Shown: positions 44,847 through 53,409 of the stretch, one piece after another
How the letters are laid out: the number at the start of each line of letters is the position of its first letter
Numbering within the stretch: position 1 is the stretch's first letter
Assembly: GCF_006540305.1 (NCBI RefSeq)
Contig: NZ_BJOR01000002.1
Span: 310,001 to 374,000 of the forward strand
Direction of reading: 5' to 3'
DNA length: 64,000 nucleotides
Source: Streptomyces sp. 6-11-2
GTDB lineage: Bacteria > Actinomycetota > Actinomycetes > Streptomycetales > Streptomycetaceae
Translations under genes and position numbers: made by a program
Notes under the pieces: model-generated
Told to the model about the DNA's origin: nothing
The model's input: the letters and a program-made list of their open reading frames with translations, nothing else
Database searches by the model: none

Positions 44847-45581
44847 ATGGTCGCAGCGGAACACCCGAATCGCAGGGCTCTGCTCGCTGGTGGACTCGCA
44901 CTCTCCACGGCCGCGCTTGCGGGGTGCTCGTCGACGAGTGCCACCCCACTGGCGACCGGTGCTTCGCCGGAAGTGGGCCCGGCAACGCCCGCCGCAGCAT
45001 TCGCGAGGCTGATGGACGGCAACAAGCGGTGGGCGAGCGGAGACCTTCAACACCCCGACCGGGATCCGAACCGGCGCCAGTTCGTTGCCCAGGGGCAGAA
45101 GCCGTTCGGGGCGATCCTCGCCTGTATCGACTCCCGGGTGCCGCCTGAACTTCTCTTCGACACCGGGCTGGGTGACCTGTACGTGATGCGCACCGGAGGA
45201 GAGGCGGTCGAGCCGGTGGTCACGGGTTCTGTGGAGTACGGGCCCATGACGAGTGGCACTCCGCTCATCGTGGTCCTCGGGCATCAGCGGTGCGGAGCCA
45301 TCGAGGCGGCGTACAAGTCTCTCCATGGCGGCAAGCCGCTGCCGGGCAATCTCGATGCGATCGCCAAGGCTCTGCGTCCGGCGTACGACCAGGCAGTCAA
45401 GGAAGGCGGTGCCGATCCGGTCGAGACCATGGCCCGCGCGCAGGCCAAGCTGACCGCAGCCGACCTGCGCTCCAACCAGGACCTGGCCCCACTCGTGAGA
45501 AAGGGCAGTCTTGCCGTGGTCGGCGCGTACTACTCCCTCGACACCGGAAAGGTAGAAGTCCTGGCGGGTGCGCCTTCCTGA
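44847..45581 (+). CDS. Exported lipoprotein beta-carbonic anhydrase
   Basis: 244 residues. RRALLAGGLALSTAALAGCS is a Tat-type signal with the lipobox LAGC, so the enzyme should be a surface lipoprotein; most beta-class enzymes are cytoplasmic. Zinc ligands and the Asp-Arg pair are in LACIDSRVPPELLFD and the His/Cys pair in VLGHQRCGAIEA. It should interconvert CO2 and bicarbonate at the outer face of the membrane. GAGGGGAA lies six bases before ATG 44847. No partner gene is close; 255 bases of unrecognised DNA follow. Confidence 0.9.
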   Translation: MVAAEHPNRRALLAGGLALSTAALAGCSSTSATPLATGASPEVGPATPAAAFARLMDGNKRWASGDLQHPDRDPNRRQFVAQGQKPFGAILACIDSRVPPELLFDTGLGDLYVMRTGGEAVEPVVTGSVEYGPMTSGTPLIVVLGHQRCGAIEAAYKSLHGGKPLPGNLDAIAKALRPAYDQAVKEGGADPVETMARAQAKLTAADLRSNQDLAPLVRKGSLAVVGAYYSLDTGKVEVLAGAPS

Positions 45582-45836
45582 CCGGTCGACTGAGCCACAC
45601 GTGTATGTGCCAGGCCGTTGATGATCAGCCTGGTCGAGACGGTTGATCGCGCAGGCCTGCTTCTTCTTGCCCTGAGTCACGCCGGGGATCTTGGTGACCT
45701 GCGTAGAAACGGTGGCGGTGCCGGTGCCGATGGCTGTGGACTTCGCTCCCCGATGGTCCTCATGGTTCCCTGCACGATCCGGCACGGGTCTGGTACCTCC
45801 TGCGGCTGTACGGCGCGTGCGGCTGTACGGCGCACG

Positions 45837-46604
45837 TCACAGGTGACGGAGGCCCATCTCGGTCATGCCGCCTCCTGTGAGGTTGGGGGCCAGCAGGGGC
45901 ACCCAGAAGACGGTGATCGCGAGCGCGAGCGAGGCGAGGCCGACGACGCGGGCGACAAGACGACCCCGCGGCAAGCGTTTCTCTGCGGTGACGAGGGCGG
46001 CCAGACCCACCATGGCCCACAGATTCATCACACCGAACGCCATGAGCAGCAGCATCAAGGACCAGCAGCATCCCAGGCAGAACGCGCCGTGGTGCGCTCC
46101 GGCACGTAGATGGCGTGAGGGGCCGCGGTACGACGCGTAGCGCAGCAACAGGCCGATCGGTGAGCGGCACTTGGTGAGGCAGAAATCCTTGAGGGCGGTG
46201 AGCTGATAGACACCGTTGACGGCGAAAACGGCGGCGGCTGCCGCCGTCCCTGTCGTGGGATGTGTGGTTGCGACGTGCGTCGCTACGACGGCTAAGGCGT
46301 ATGCCGGCAGCCCTGCGGTGGCCCAGACCAGCACGTAGCCGGCGGTGAACGCGATCATGCGCGGTGCCCGGTGCATGGGGGCCGTCCGCGCGTACAACGA
46401 GGCGACGGGTGCCGTGGCCGGCAGCATCATCGCGGTCATCATGATCGTCCACATGCCCATGAAGGCGGGCAGATTCCCGGCCATGGTCCGCAAGCCCATG
46501 TCCCCCCAGCGCAGTACCGCCCATGCCCAGGCCGCGGCCGCTGTGAGCAGCACCAGCCCGGAATAGCGCGCGCTGTGCCGGACTGCGATCGTTGGCCTGA
46601 TCAC
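45837..46604 (-). CDS. DUF2182 integral membrane protein
   Basis: 255 residues with five to six helices. The Met-rich block MGMWTIMMTAMMLPATAP and the later FCLTKCRSPIG and GAFCLGCCWSLMLLLMAFGV are signatures of DUF2182, a predicted metal-binding membrane family. The paired Cys residues in both loops could bind metal. GTG 46604 overlaps the stop of the DUF1326 gene (GTGA); an in-frame ATG at 46655 is less likely because it lies deep inside that gene. The two families often occur together. Confidence 0.85.
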   Translation of the reverse strand: MIRPTIAVRHSARYSGLVLLTAAAAWAWAVLRWGDMGLRTMAGNLPAFMGMWTIMMTAMMLPATAPVASLYARTAPMHRAPRMIAFTAGYVLVWATAGLPAYALAVVATHVATTHPTTGTAAAAAVFAVNGVYQLTALKDFCLTKCRSPIGLLLRYASYRGPSRHLRAGAHHGAFCLGCCWSLMLLLMAFGVMNLWAMVGLAALVTAEKRLPRGRLVARVVGLASLALAITVFWVPLLAPNLTGGGMTEMGLRHL

Positions 46605-47215
46605 GCCGACCATGAGAAGGGCGCCGAGTGTGCGTTGCGGCCGGTGAAGTCCCATGAACGGCCGTGTACGCCATTGCCGATGGCCCGCGTCGATCGGGCG
46701 ATCGTCAACGTGCTGTTCGCCGGGTGGAACATGCCGGTCAGCCCCATTACAGGACCCTCCTCGCCGAACTGTGGGGCCACCTGGTCCTCGATCTCGATGT
46801 CGATGGCGTCCGCCACCTGCACCGTGTGGCGGCGACCGTCGTCGTGGAAGTCGATGGAAACACGTTCGACGCCGAGGACCTCGCCGATGAGGGGGACGAG
46901 CGCCGCCATCGGTCCGCCCACCTGCCCGGAGAAGACCTTGCCCAGCGCGTCCGCCTGGCTGTCGTCGGCCGAAGCGTCGACGTACAGCGCGACCTGCCAG
47001 CCGCCGTCGGCCATCACACGGGGCGCGTCGGCGAAGACAACGACGCTGTGGTCCGACACGTCCACGCCGTCGATCTCACCCCGTGCGACGTGGAACGCGA
47101 GAGTCACCTGGCAGCGCTCGTTGTCGGCGGGCGCGGTCATACCTGAGGTGGTGCACGGGCACACGGTGTCGCAGTTGCAGCTCTCAAGGTATGTACCGTT
47201 CAGATTCCAAGCCAT
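46601..47215 (-). CDS. DUF1326 protein
   Basis: 204 residues. The N-terminal YLESCNCDTVCPCTTSG gives four cysteines in a C-x-C-x4-C-x-C pattern, followed by the family's VTLAFHVARGEIDGVDVSDH and ALGKVFSGQVGGPMAALVPL blocks. DUF1326 proteins are uncharacterised; the Cys motif suggests a metal site. ATG 47215 has CAGGAG eight bases upstream. It is coupled to the DUF2182 membrane protein, so the pair probably forms one metal-handling or sensing unit. Confidence 0.88.
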   Translation of the reverse strand: MAWNLNGTYLESCNCDTVCPCTTSGMTAPADNERCQVTLAFHVARGEIDGVDVSDHSVVVFADAPRVMADGGWQVALYVDASADDSQADALGKVFSGQVGGPMAALVPLIGEVLGVERVSIDFHDDGRRHTVQVADAIDIEIEDQVAPQFGEEGPVMGLTGMFHPANSTLTIARSTRAIGNGVHGRSWDFTGRNAHSAPFSWSA

Positions 47216-47662
47216 CTCTGTACTCCTGCCGGCGGCTGGGTCACGCGCCTGTCGGCGATGCGAAGTGGGGCTCGGCCGACAGAGCGAAAGACCTGGTGAG
47301 GGCGCCGACCTTGAGTGGCGCCTCGACCTCATGAGGAACACGGGGCCCTGGACGCGGGCCGCGCGCCCGCTTGGCCACAAGATCGACACCAGGAAAGCCC
47401 CTTGGCCCGAACGGCCGCCCGAATACTTCCCAGGCTAGTCCCGCACTCGCACCAGCACACCACGACCGTCACGCCTGCCTCCACGGCTTCCGGCGACCGA
47501 GGGGTGGACAGGCCGTGCCGGATCTACGGCGCCAGGTGCCTTCGGTCGTGGTTGCGAGCGTGTCGAGACAGCCACCGTGGTCGCCCTTGCTAACGTCCGC
47601 TTCGCATAAATAGTCCATAAAGGACCGATTCGCACCCGCTTTTGGTTGAGGGGACACGGACC
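47216..47662. other. Divergent control region between DUF1326 and the FAD oxidoreductase
   Basis: 447 bases without a convincing gene. An AT-rich patch at 47587-47625 (TTGCTA, then CATAAATAG and CATAAAGG) stands out from the GC-rich surroundings and probably holds the promoter of the oxidoreductase gene at 47663. Confidence 0.5.
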
Positions 47663-49186
47663 ATGAACGACTTTTCCCGTCGCAGGCTGCTCAAGGCGAC
47701 GGCCGTCGGCGGTGCCGGCGCGATCGTCGTACCCGGCGTCGCGGACGCCGAAGCCCCCGGTGCGAGTGCCGTGACCGAGGCTTCCATGACCGAGGCTTCC
47801 ATGAGCGAGGCGCACGGGGGGAAGTGCCCGCCGGCGAAGCTGACCGGCCGCATCGTCCGCCCCAACGACCCCGGGTACACGGACGCGTGCCTCGGCTGGG
47901 ACCAGCTCTTCTCTCACTATCCACTGGTGATCGTCTTCGCTCAGAACACCCAGGACGTAGTCAACGCCCTGACTTGGGCGCGGCAGAACGACGTCGCGCT
48001 GAGGATCCGGAGCGGCCGCCACAGCCTTGAGGGCTGGTCGAACGTCGACAGCGGCCTCTTGATCGACATCAGCGAGCTGAAGTCGGTCCACATCGATGGC
48101 GCCGCCCGTGTCGCGAGGGTCGGCTCCGGACTCAACCAGCTGGAAGCGGTGACCACGCTCGCGAAGCGGAACTTCGCGGTGACGACTGGGACCGAAGGCA
48201 GCGTGGGCCTCGCCGGCGCCACGCTCGGCGGCGGCTTCGGCTTCCTCACCCGCTGGCTCGGCATGGCCTGCGACAGCCTGGTCGGCGCCGAGGTCGTCGT
48301 CGCGGAAGGCGACGAGTGCGCCAAGGTGATCAAGGCCGATCTGAACCACAATTCGGACCTGCTCTGGGCGCTGCGCGGAGCGGGCAACGGCAACTTCGGG
48401 ATCGTCACCTCACTCACCTACAAAGTGGCCCCGCTGAAGAGCGTCACGTATGTGCAGGCCACATGGGACGGAATCAGCGACGTGCGCAGGGTCTTCGACG
48501 CCTGGCAGCGCACTGCGCCGTACGCCGACAACCGCCTCGGCACCCAGCTCGAAGTTCACCGGAACCAGATCCTGCTGTTCGCGGTTCTCGCGGAAGGAAC
48601 ACCTGCGGAAGCGAAGAAGCTGCTGGCCCCCATCCTGTCGATCGACAGCCCCAAGGTGTCGGTGCAGGTGGGAAACTGGGGCGAGGTGTATTCGGGATTC
48701 CAGACCCCGATCGCGGTCGAACCCGCGAACTGGAAGTTCTACTCGCAGTTCACCAGGAAGCCTTTCCCGAGCAAGGCGATCGACGTGATCTCCTCGTTCA
48801 TGAAGGACGCGCCCACGGACGAGAGCAACTTCTTCACCCAGGCGTTCGGCGGGGCGGTCAGGAGGAGCCCCCGCGGCGGCACGGCGTTCCCGCACCGCGA
48901 CGCGCTCTTCTACTCCGAGCCCGGCGTCGGCTGGGGAACCCGTTCCAACCAGCCGGGCATCTGCGACCCGCTCACCCCCCAGGCCCAGACTTGGATCGCC
49001 GAATTCAGCCAGGCACTGCGCCCCTACGTGGACGGCGCCTACGTCAACGTGCCGAACGTCGGCATGCAGGACTGGGAGACCGCCTACTGGGGATCCAACT
49101 TCGGCCGACTGCGAAAGATCAAGGCGAAGTACGACCCGCACAACGTCTTCCAGTACGACCAGAGCATTCCGCCCGCGTCCCGCTGA
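47663..49186 (+). CDS. Exported FAD-dependent oxidoreductase of the berberine-bridge (BBE) type
   Basis: 507 residues. RRRLLKATAVGGAGAIVVPG is a Tat signal. The FAD domain has RIRSGRHSLEGWSNVDSGLL, where the His normally carries covalent FAD, and GLAGATLGGGFGFLTRWLGM. The BBE C-terminal end YDPHNVFQYDQSIPP is complete. No second cysteinyl-FAD attachment site is obvious. Such enzymes oxidise sugars or alkaloid-like alcohols outside the cell using oxygen. A small repeat TEASMTEASMSEA follows the signal. ATG 47663 is behind GAGGGGA. Confidence 0.87.
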   Translation: MNDFSRRRLLKATAVGGAGAIVVPGVADAEAPGASAVTEASMTEASMSEAHGGKCPPAKLTGRIVRPNDPGYTDACLGWDQLFSHYPLVIVFAQNTQDVVNALTWARQNDVALRIRSGRHSLEGWSNVDSGLLIDISELKSVHIDGAARVARVGSGLNQLEAVTTLAKRNFAVTTGTEGSVGLAGATLGGGFGFLTRWLGMACDSLVGAEVVVAEGDECAKVIKADLNHNSDLLWALRGAGNGNFGIVTSLTYKVAPLKSVTYVQATWDGISDVRRVFDAWQRTAPYADNRLGTQLEVHRNQILLFAVLAEGTPAEAKKLLAPILSIDSPKVSVQVGNWGEVYSGFQTPIAVEPANWKFYSQFTRKPFPSKAIDVISSFMKDAPTDESNFFTQAFGGAVRRSPRGGTAFPHRDALFYSEPGVGWGTRSNQPGICDPLTPQAQTWIAEFSQALRPYVDGAYVNVPNVGMQDWETAYWGSNFGRLRKIKAKYDPHNVFQYDQSIPPASR

Positions 49187-49407
49187 TCGAGCACGGCCTG
49201 TTCCGTTATCAGCCGTCGGGTCCACCTCCTGGGAGAGATGCGTGTTCCACACCAAGGCGTCTGGACCAGTGACGGTGACATGCGGCGGGTGCGCCGGGCG
49301 CCGCCCTCACGTCGGAACAGATCGCATTGAGGCTTGTTGGACCGGTCGCCGGCGGTCATGGGCATGGGGTGGGCGTGCGATCGGGTGCTCGTGGTGGAGG
49401 CTGAGGA

Positions 49408-49950
49408 TCAAGGGCGGTTCAGACCCCACGTCTGCAGGGCGTAGGGCCGTCCTTTCTCCTCACCTCTGATCAGCGGCACGTCGAGCAGTCCGAAGCCCGC
49501 CTTGGTCGCCACGGCGACACTCGCGGCGTTCTCGGCCTCCAGCTCCAGGATCACCTTCCCCGCGCTCAACTGCTCGAAGGCGTACGCGGCCATCACCCGC
49601 ACCGCACGCGCCGCCAGCCCCTGTCCACGGTGCGCCGGGCCGACGGCGTAGCCGAGCTCCGTGCCCTCGGGTGCACGCCGCAGCATCACCTCGCCGAGCG
49701 GAGCACCGCCGTCGACGGTGATGGCGAGCAGGATGGTCGTGCCCTCCGCCCGCAGCTGCCGGGCCCGGTCCAGGCGTGCGCGGGCGGCCGCTTCGTCGAA
49801 GGGGGACACGATCGGTGTCCAGTACGCGATGTCGGGGTGGTCGAGCAGCTCCGGCATCGCGGGCAGGTCCGCTTCCGTCCAGTCGCGGAGGACGAGACCC
49901 TCCCCCGAGAGCTCGATCCGCTCGGGAAACGACGACGTGGCGCTGCTCAT
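49408..49950 (-). CDS. GNAT acetyltransferase, RimJ/RimL-like
   Basis: 180 residues. GLVLRDWTEADLPAMPELLD opens the domain; ELGYAVGPAHRGQGLAARAV is the acetyl-CoA loop, followed by LELEAENAASVAVATKAGF, all in the order seen in RimJ/RimL-type enzymes. These acetylate protein N-termini or small amines. ATG 49950 follows AGAGG by eight bases; ATG 50016 is in frame. It is divergent from the next GNAT gene. Confidence 0.85.
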   Translation of the reverse strand: MSSATSSFPERIELSGEGLVLRDWTEADLPAMPELLDHPDIAYWTPIVSPFDEAAARARLDRARQLRAEGTTILLAITVDGGAPLGEVMLRRAPEGTELGYAVGPAHRGQGLAARAVRVMAAYAFEQLSAGKVILELEAENAASVAVATKAGFGLLDVPLIRGEEKGRPYALQTWGLNRP

Positions 49951-50036
49951 GGTGGGGGACCTCTCCCTGGCCTGTTCAGGACAAGGCAGGATAACTGGGC
50001 ACAGGCAGAGGCTCACCGGTATTTTCCAGGGACCAG

Positions 50037-50160
50037 TTGCGTTCGACGGATGCCGTGGACCTCACGCACCAGCTCGAAGAACGCCGGCAAGAACTCGACG
50101 CGGCTCGCGACGCCAACCGTGAGCTGATCACCCGCCTGAACACGACTCCACGCCCGCGCG
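50037..50160 (+). pseudogene. Fragment resembling a DUF6262 recombinase partner
   Basis: The frame encodes DLTHQLEERRQELDAARDAN followed by RELITRLNT, a short coiled coil like the end of the small DUF6262 proteins that accompany tyrosine recombinases. There is no upstream part and no recombinase nearby. It may be a trace of another lost mobile element; the similarity is short. Confidence 0.35.
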
Positions 50161-50170
50161 AAGCGACCTG

Positions 50171-51148
50171 GTGCCCTATCGGGCAGCGTTCGCCCTCTTG
50201 TGGGAAGATCCGGCGCACGGCTACCCTCCGCCGGTGCCCTTCCCAGTCCCGTTCCTGCCGCCCGGCTATCGTTCGCGGCCCTCGACCACCGACGACGTCC
50301 CGGCGATTCACACGCTGGTCACGGCCTGCGAACGGGAGGTGTACGGACGGGGGCAGAGCGACGCCGGGGCCATAGCCGCCGATCTCGCGCGGCCGGGCCT
50401 GGTGCCGGATGCGGACACCGTCCTCGTCCTCGACCCGGCTGGACGACTCGCCGCCCGCGCCTGGGTGGACCGGCGCTCCGAGGTGGACGTGCATCCGGAG
50501 CACCGAGGCCGGGGCCTGGGCGCCGCACTCCTCGGCTGGACGCTGGCGCGGGCACGGCAGGCCGGTGCCGTCCGCATCGTGCAGACCGTGCCGGACGCGG
50601 ACACGCGTGCCGTGACGCTACTGCGCGCGCACGGGTACGAGCCGCTGGTGACGGCCTGGCTGCTGGAGTTCGCCATGCCGGCCGAGCCCGCGGTGCCCGA
50701 GCCCCCGGAGGGCATCACGGTGCGGCCCTTCCACACCGGCGACGGGCCCGCCACGCACGTCCTCGTCCAGGACGCGTTCGACGAGTGGCAGGAGCGGCGG
50801 CAGTCGTACGAGGAGTGGGCCGCCCACACCGTGGAGCGGCCCACGTTCGCTCCTCAGCGGTCGGCCCTGGCCTTCGCCGGTGATCATCTGGTGGGCGCCG
50901 CCCTGGCGCTGGACGTGCCGGGCACGAACGAGGGCTACCTCGAACAGGTCGCCGTACGCCGTGACCACCGCGGCCGCGGCGTAGCCCGACTCCTGCTGCG
51001 CCATACCTTCCGCGCCTTCCACCGCACGGGCCGTTGCTCCTGCACCTTGTGGACCCACTCGGACACCGGCGCACTCGACCTCTATCTACGGGTCGGCATG
51101 ACAGTTCGGCACAGCTCCACAGTTTTCCGTAAGGACCTCGGCGCATAG
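50171..51148 (+). CDS. Tandem GNAT-domain acetyltransferase
   Basis: 325 residues with two GNAT domains. Domain 1 carries VDVHPEHRGRGLGAALLGW near residue 115; domain 2 carries LEQVAVRRDHRGRGVARLLL near 265, followed by a C-terminal TLWTHSDTGALDLYLRVGMT. The two-domain layout is that of MshD-like and related enzymes, but active-site details needed to call mycothiol synthase are not evident. GTG 50171 gives the longest form; GTG 50234 (start of PFPVPFLPPGYRSRP) is an alternative. Neither has a clear ribosome site. Confidence 0.8.
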   Translation: MPYRAAFALLWEDPAHGYPPPVPFPVPFLPPGYRSRPSTTDDVPAIHTLVTACEREVYGRGQSDAGAIAADLARPGLVPDADTVLVLDPAGRLAARAWVDRRSEVDVHPEHRGRGLGAALLGWTLARARQAGAVRIVQTVPDADTRAVTLLRAHGYEPLVTAWLLEFAMPAEPAVPEPPEGITVRPFHTGDGPATHVLVQDAFDEWQERRQSYEEWAAHTVERPTFAPQRSALAFAGDHLVGAALALDVPGTNEGYLEQVAVRRDHRGRGVARLLLRHTFRAFHRTGRCSCTLWTHSDTGALDLYLRVGMTVRHSSTVFRKDLGA

Positions 51149-51353
51149 GACCGCTCCGCAGATTGCTGTGGGCTCGGTACTGCCGGAACGCCGCTCAGTT
51201 CTTCCTGGGCGCGGATGGCCGGTGCGTGGGCGATGGGGAAGTTCACCGAGCGGGCAATGAGCGCTGCGCCCGCGGTACCGCTGATGCGGACACTCCGGGC
51301 CGAATCTAGACTGAGCGAGGCATGGAATGTCCTGGATTAGGGAGATGTGCACC

Positions 51354-51428
51354 GTGGCCAAACGAGGGAACAAGCGACGCGGCCGTAAGAAGAAGAAGGC
51401 CAATCACGGCAAGCGTCCCAACGCCTGA
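51354..51428 (+). CDS. Ribosomal protein bL37
   Basis: A 24-residue, strongly basic protein that begins AKRGNKRRGRKKKKANHG and ends KRPNA. The ANHGKRPN tail and the size match the actinobacterial 50S subunit protein bL37, first seen in mycobacterial ribosome structures. GTG 51354 lies nine bases after GGGAG; an ATG at 51345 is in frame but overlaps that site. It is monocistronic here, with 205 bases of gene-free sequence upstream that must hold its promoter. Confidence 0.85.
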   Translation: MAKRGNKRRGRKKKKANHGKRPNA

Positions 51429-51443
51429 GCCGACCTGCCCCTG

Positions 51444-53348
51444 TCAAACCGTTACCGCCTCGCCGTCCGGGAACGTGACCGTCACCCGCCCGTCGTCCTC
51501 GCGCGTGCACATGATCGACTCGCGCAGGGCCCAGGGGTGGACGACGTCGCGGGTGAGCACCACCAAGGTGACGTGGACACTCTCCCCGCCCGGATGGCGC
51601 ACGGCTCGCAGGTACGGGGTCGCCGAGTGCGGGCCGTAGGCGTTCGCCTCGACCTCGCGCGCGACGCCCGTCTCCTCGTCCCATCCGTACAGCGCGGCCA
51701 CGGCGCTGGTCAGCCCCGACTCCGTGCGGGTCAGCGCCCAGCCGGGCCCCTGCTCCGAGTGCGGGCGCACCACGTCGGCGACCGCGTACCCGCCCTCGCG
51801 GACCGTCACGCCCTCAGGGGCCCGCACCCGGTGCACCCGCAGCTCCCACGGCCCGTGCAGTACGCTCGTCGACTCGATCGGGAACGCGTCCTCCATGCCC
51901 GGGAGTTGTACGTCGTGACGGGACGACGCGCGGCGCCCCTGGCAGATGAGGGGGTGGATGCGGCGGCGGCGCGACGGGGTGCCGTCGGCGGTGAGCAGCG
52001 CGATGTGGTTGTCGACCGCGCGGGCCCAGGCGTGCGGTGCGGACTCCGGGGCGGTGGCCGTGGAGTAGGCGAACTTGGCGTAGTGCGGGTCGTCGCTCGC
52101 CGGGCCGTCCGGCGGGTTGTGGTCGCTGCCGTGGTTGACCAGGCGGACGACACCGTCGTGCGGGGTGCCGTGCAGTAGCCAGCCGGGCGCGGGCAGCGCC
52201 GTGTACTGCGTGGACTGCTCGACGGGCAGCGGGAGTTCCCGGTCCGTCCACACCGGGTGGTCGGCGGGAAGCAGCAGACCGAGGAACCCCTTGCTCGCCC
52301 AGTAGGGCGACGCGGGCCCCGAGTACGGCTGTGTCGCGGGCAGGAACGTGTCGTACCAGCCCAGCGGCAGCAGCCCCCGCTCGTCCGGCACCCCGCGCTC
52401 GGCGAAGTGCCGGGCCGCGCCGGAGGCGAGGCGCCGGGTCAGGCCCGGCGCGAGTGGGGTGCAGTCGGCGAGCGCGCCCAGCCACACCGGAGCCGTCGCC
52501 GCGATGCGGTACGTCAGCGACCGGCCCTGGTGCACCGGCGCGCCGTCCGCGCCGAAGAACTGCGGGTACGTGGTGAGGAACCGGGCCAGCCGCTCCCGGT
52601 AGACGGCGCCGCGCCCGCCGTCCCCGTCCGGCCCCGCCATGCGGGCCCACAGCAGCGGGTACAGGTGCATGGCCCAGCCGATGTAGTAGTCGAAGTTGCG
52701 GCCGTCGCCGTCCGTGTACCAGCCGTCGCCGACGTACCAGTCCTCGATCCGGTCGAGGCCCGCATCGATGTCGCCCTGGTTGTACGGAGCGCCGACCGAG
52801 GCGAGGAACTGCTCCGACACCACCTGGAACAGACGCCAGTTGTTGTCCCAGGTCGTCGCGCCGACGAACCCGGAGAACCAGTCGACGACCCTCTCCTGGA
52901 CCCGGGTGCCGAGCCGGTCCCAGATCCAGGGGCGGGTCTCGTGCAGGCCGAGCGCGATGGAGGCGGCCTCGACCATCTGCTGGGAGCAGTCGGTGAGTTC
53001 GGGCCAGGCCTCGGTGCTGTCACGGTCCGTGCCCGTTGTCAGACCCTGTGTGTACCTTTCGATCAGGTGGGAAACGGCTGCGGAATCCGTTCCGTCGCTG
53101 CCGCCCGCGCCCGCGATCCGGAAGGAGGCCAGCAGAAATGTCCGAGCGAACCCTTCGAGCCCGTCCGAGACGACCCCGGACCAGCTGGCCCGCCCCGGCA
53201 GCCGGTACTGCGCGAGACCCGGTGTGGCGTAGGGCAGCAGGGCCGACAGCTGCCGGTCGGCCAGGGCCTCCCAGTGTGCCCGGGTCCAGCCGGTCAGGGG
53301 GGAGCGGACGCGGTCGGTGGGCGGCAGGGGGAAGTGCGGGGCGGGCAT
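51444..53348 (-). CDS. DUF2264 protein (GH154-like)
   Basis: 634 residues without a signal peptide, so probably cytoplasmic. The N-terminal (alpha/alpha) barrel carries TWDNNWRLFQVVSEQFLAS, RIEDWYVGDGWYTDGDGRNF and DYYIGWAMHLYPLLWAR, characteristic of DUF2264. A C-terminal beta-sandwich follows. Some members are now classed in CAZy as GH154, with beta-glucuronidase activity reported. It is the last gene of a minus-strand run with PL8 and M60 genes and would act on oligosaccharides released by the lyase after import. Confidence 0.87.
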   Translation of the reverse strand: MPAPHFPLPPTDRVRSPLTGWTRAHWEALADRQLSALLPYATPGLAQYRLPGRASWSGVVSDGLEGFARTFLLASFRIAGAGGSDGTDSAAVSHLIERYTQGLTTGTDRDSTEAWPELTDCSQQMVEAASIALGLHETRPWIWDRLGTRVQERVVDWFSGFVGATTWDNNWRLFQVVSEQFLASVGAPYNQGDIDAGLDRIEDWYVGDGWYTDGDGRNFDYYIGWAMHLYPLLWARMAGPDGDGGRGAVYRERLARFLTTYPQFFGADGAPVHQGRSLTYRIAATAPVWLGALADCTPLAPGLTRRLASGAARHFAERGVPDERGLLPLGWYDTFLPATQPYSGPASPYWASKGFLGLLLPADHPVWTDRELPLPVEQSTQYTALPAPGWLLHGTPHDGVVRLVNHGSDHNPPDGPASDDPHYAKFAYSTATAPESAPHAWARAVDNHIALLTADGTPSRRRRIHPLICQGRRASSRHDVQLPGMEDAFPIESTSVLHGPWELRVHRVRAPEGVTVREGGYAVADVVRPHSEQGPGWALTRTESGLTSAVAALYGWDEETGVAREVEANAYGPHSATPYLRAVRHPGGESVHVTLVVLTRDVVHPWALRESIMCTREDDGRVTVTFPDGEAVTV

Positions 53349-53409
53349 GGCGGTTCGCTGGCTCCTTCGTCGGACGGCGGGCGGTACGGGTGGGTCGGTG
53401 GCTACGGGC

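Noticed and set aside
45582..45836. Possible gene fragment on the minus strand containing STAIGTGTATVSTQVTKIPG
   Set aside because: The frame looks protein-like but I could match it to no family and it has no start; left as an unassigned 255-base gap.
50171..51148. Mycothiol synthase MshD
   Set aside because: The two-GNAT layout fits, but I cannot see MshD-specific residues and other tandem GNAT enzymes look the same at this level.
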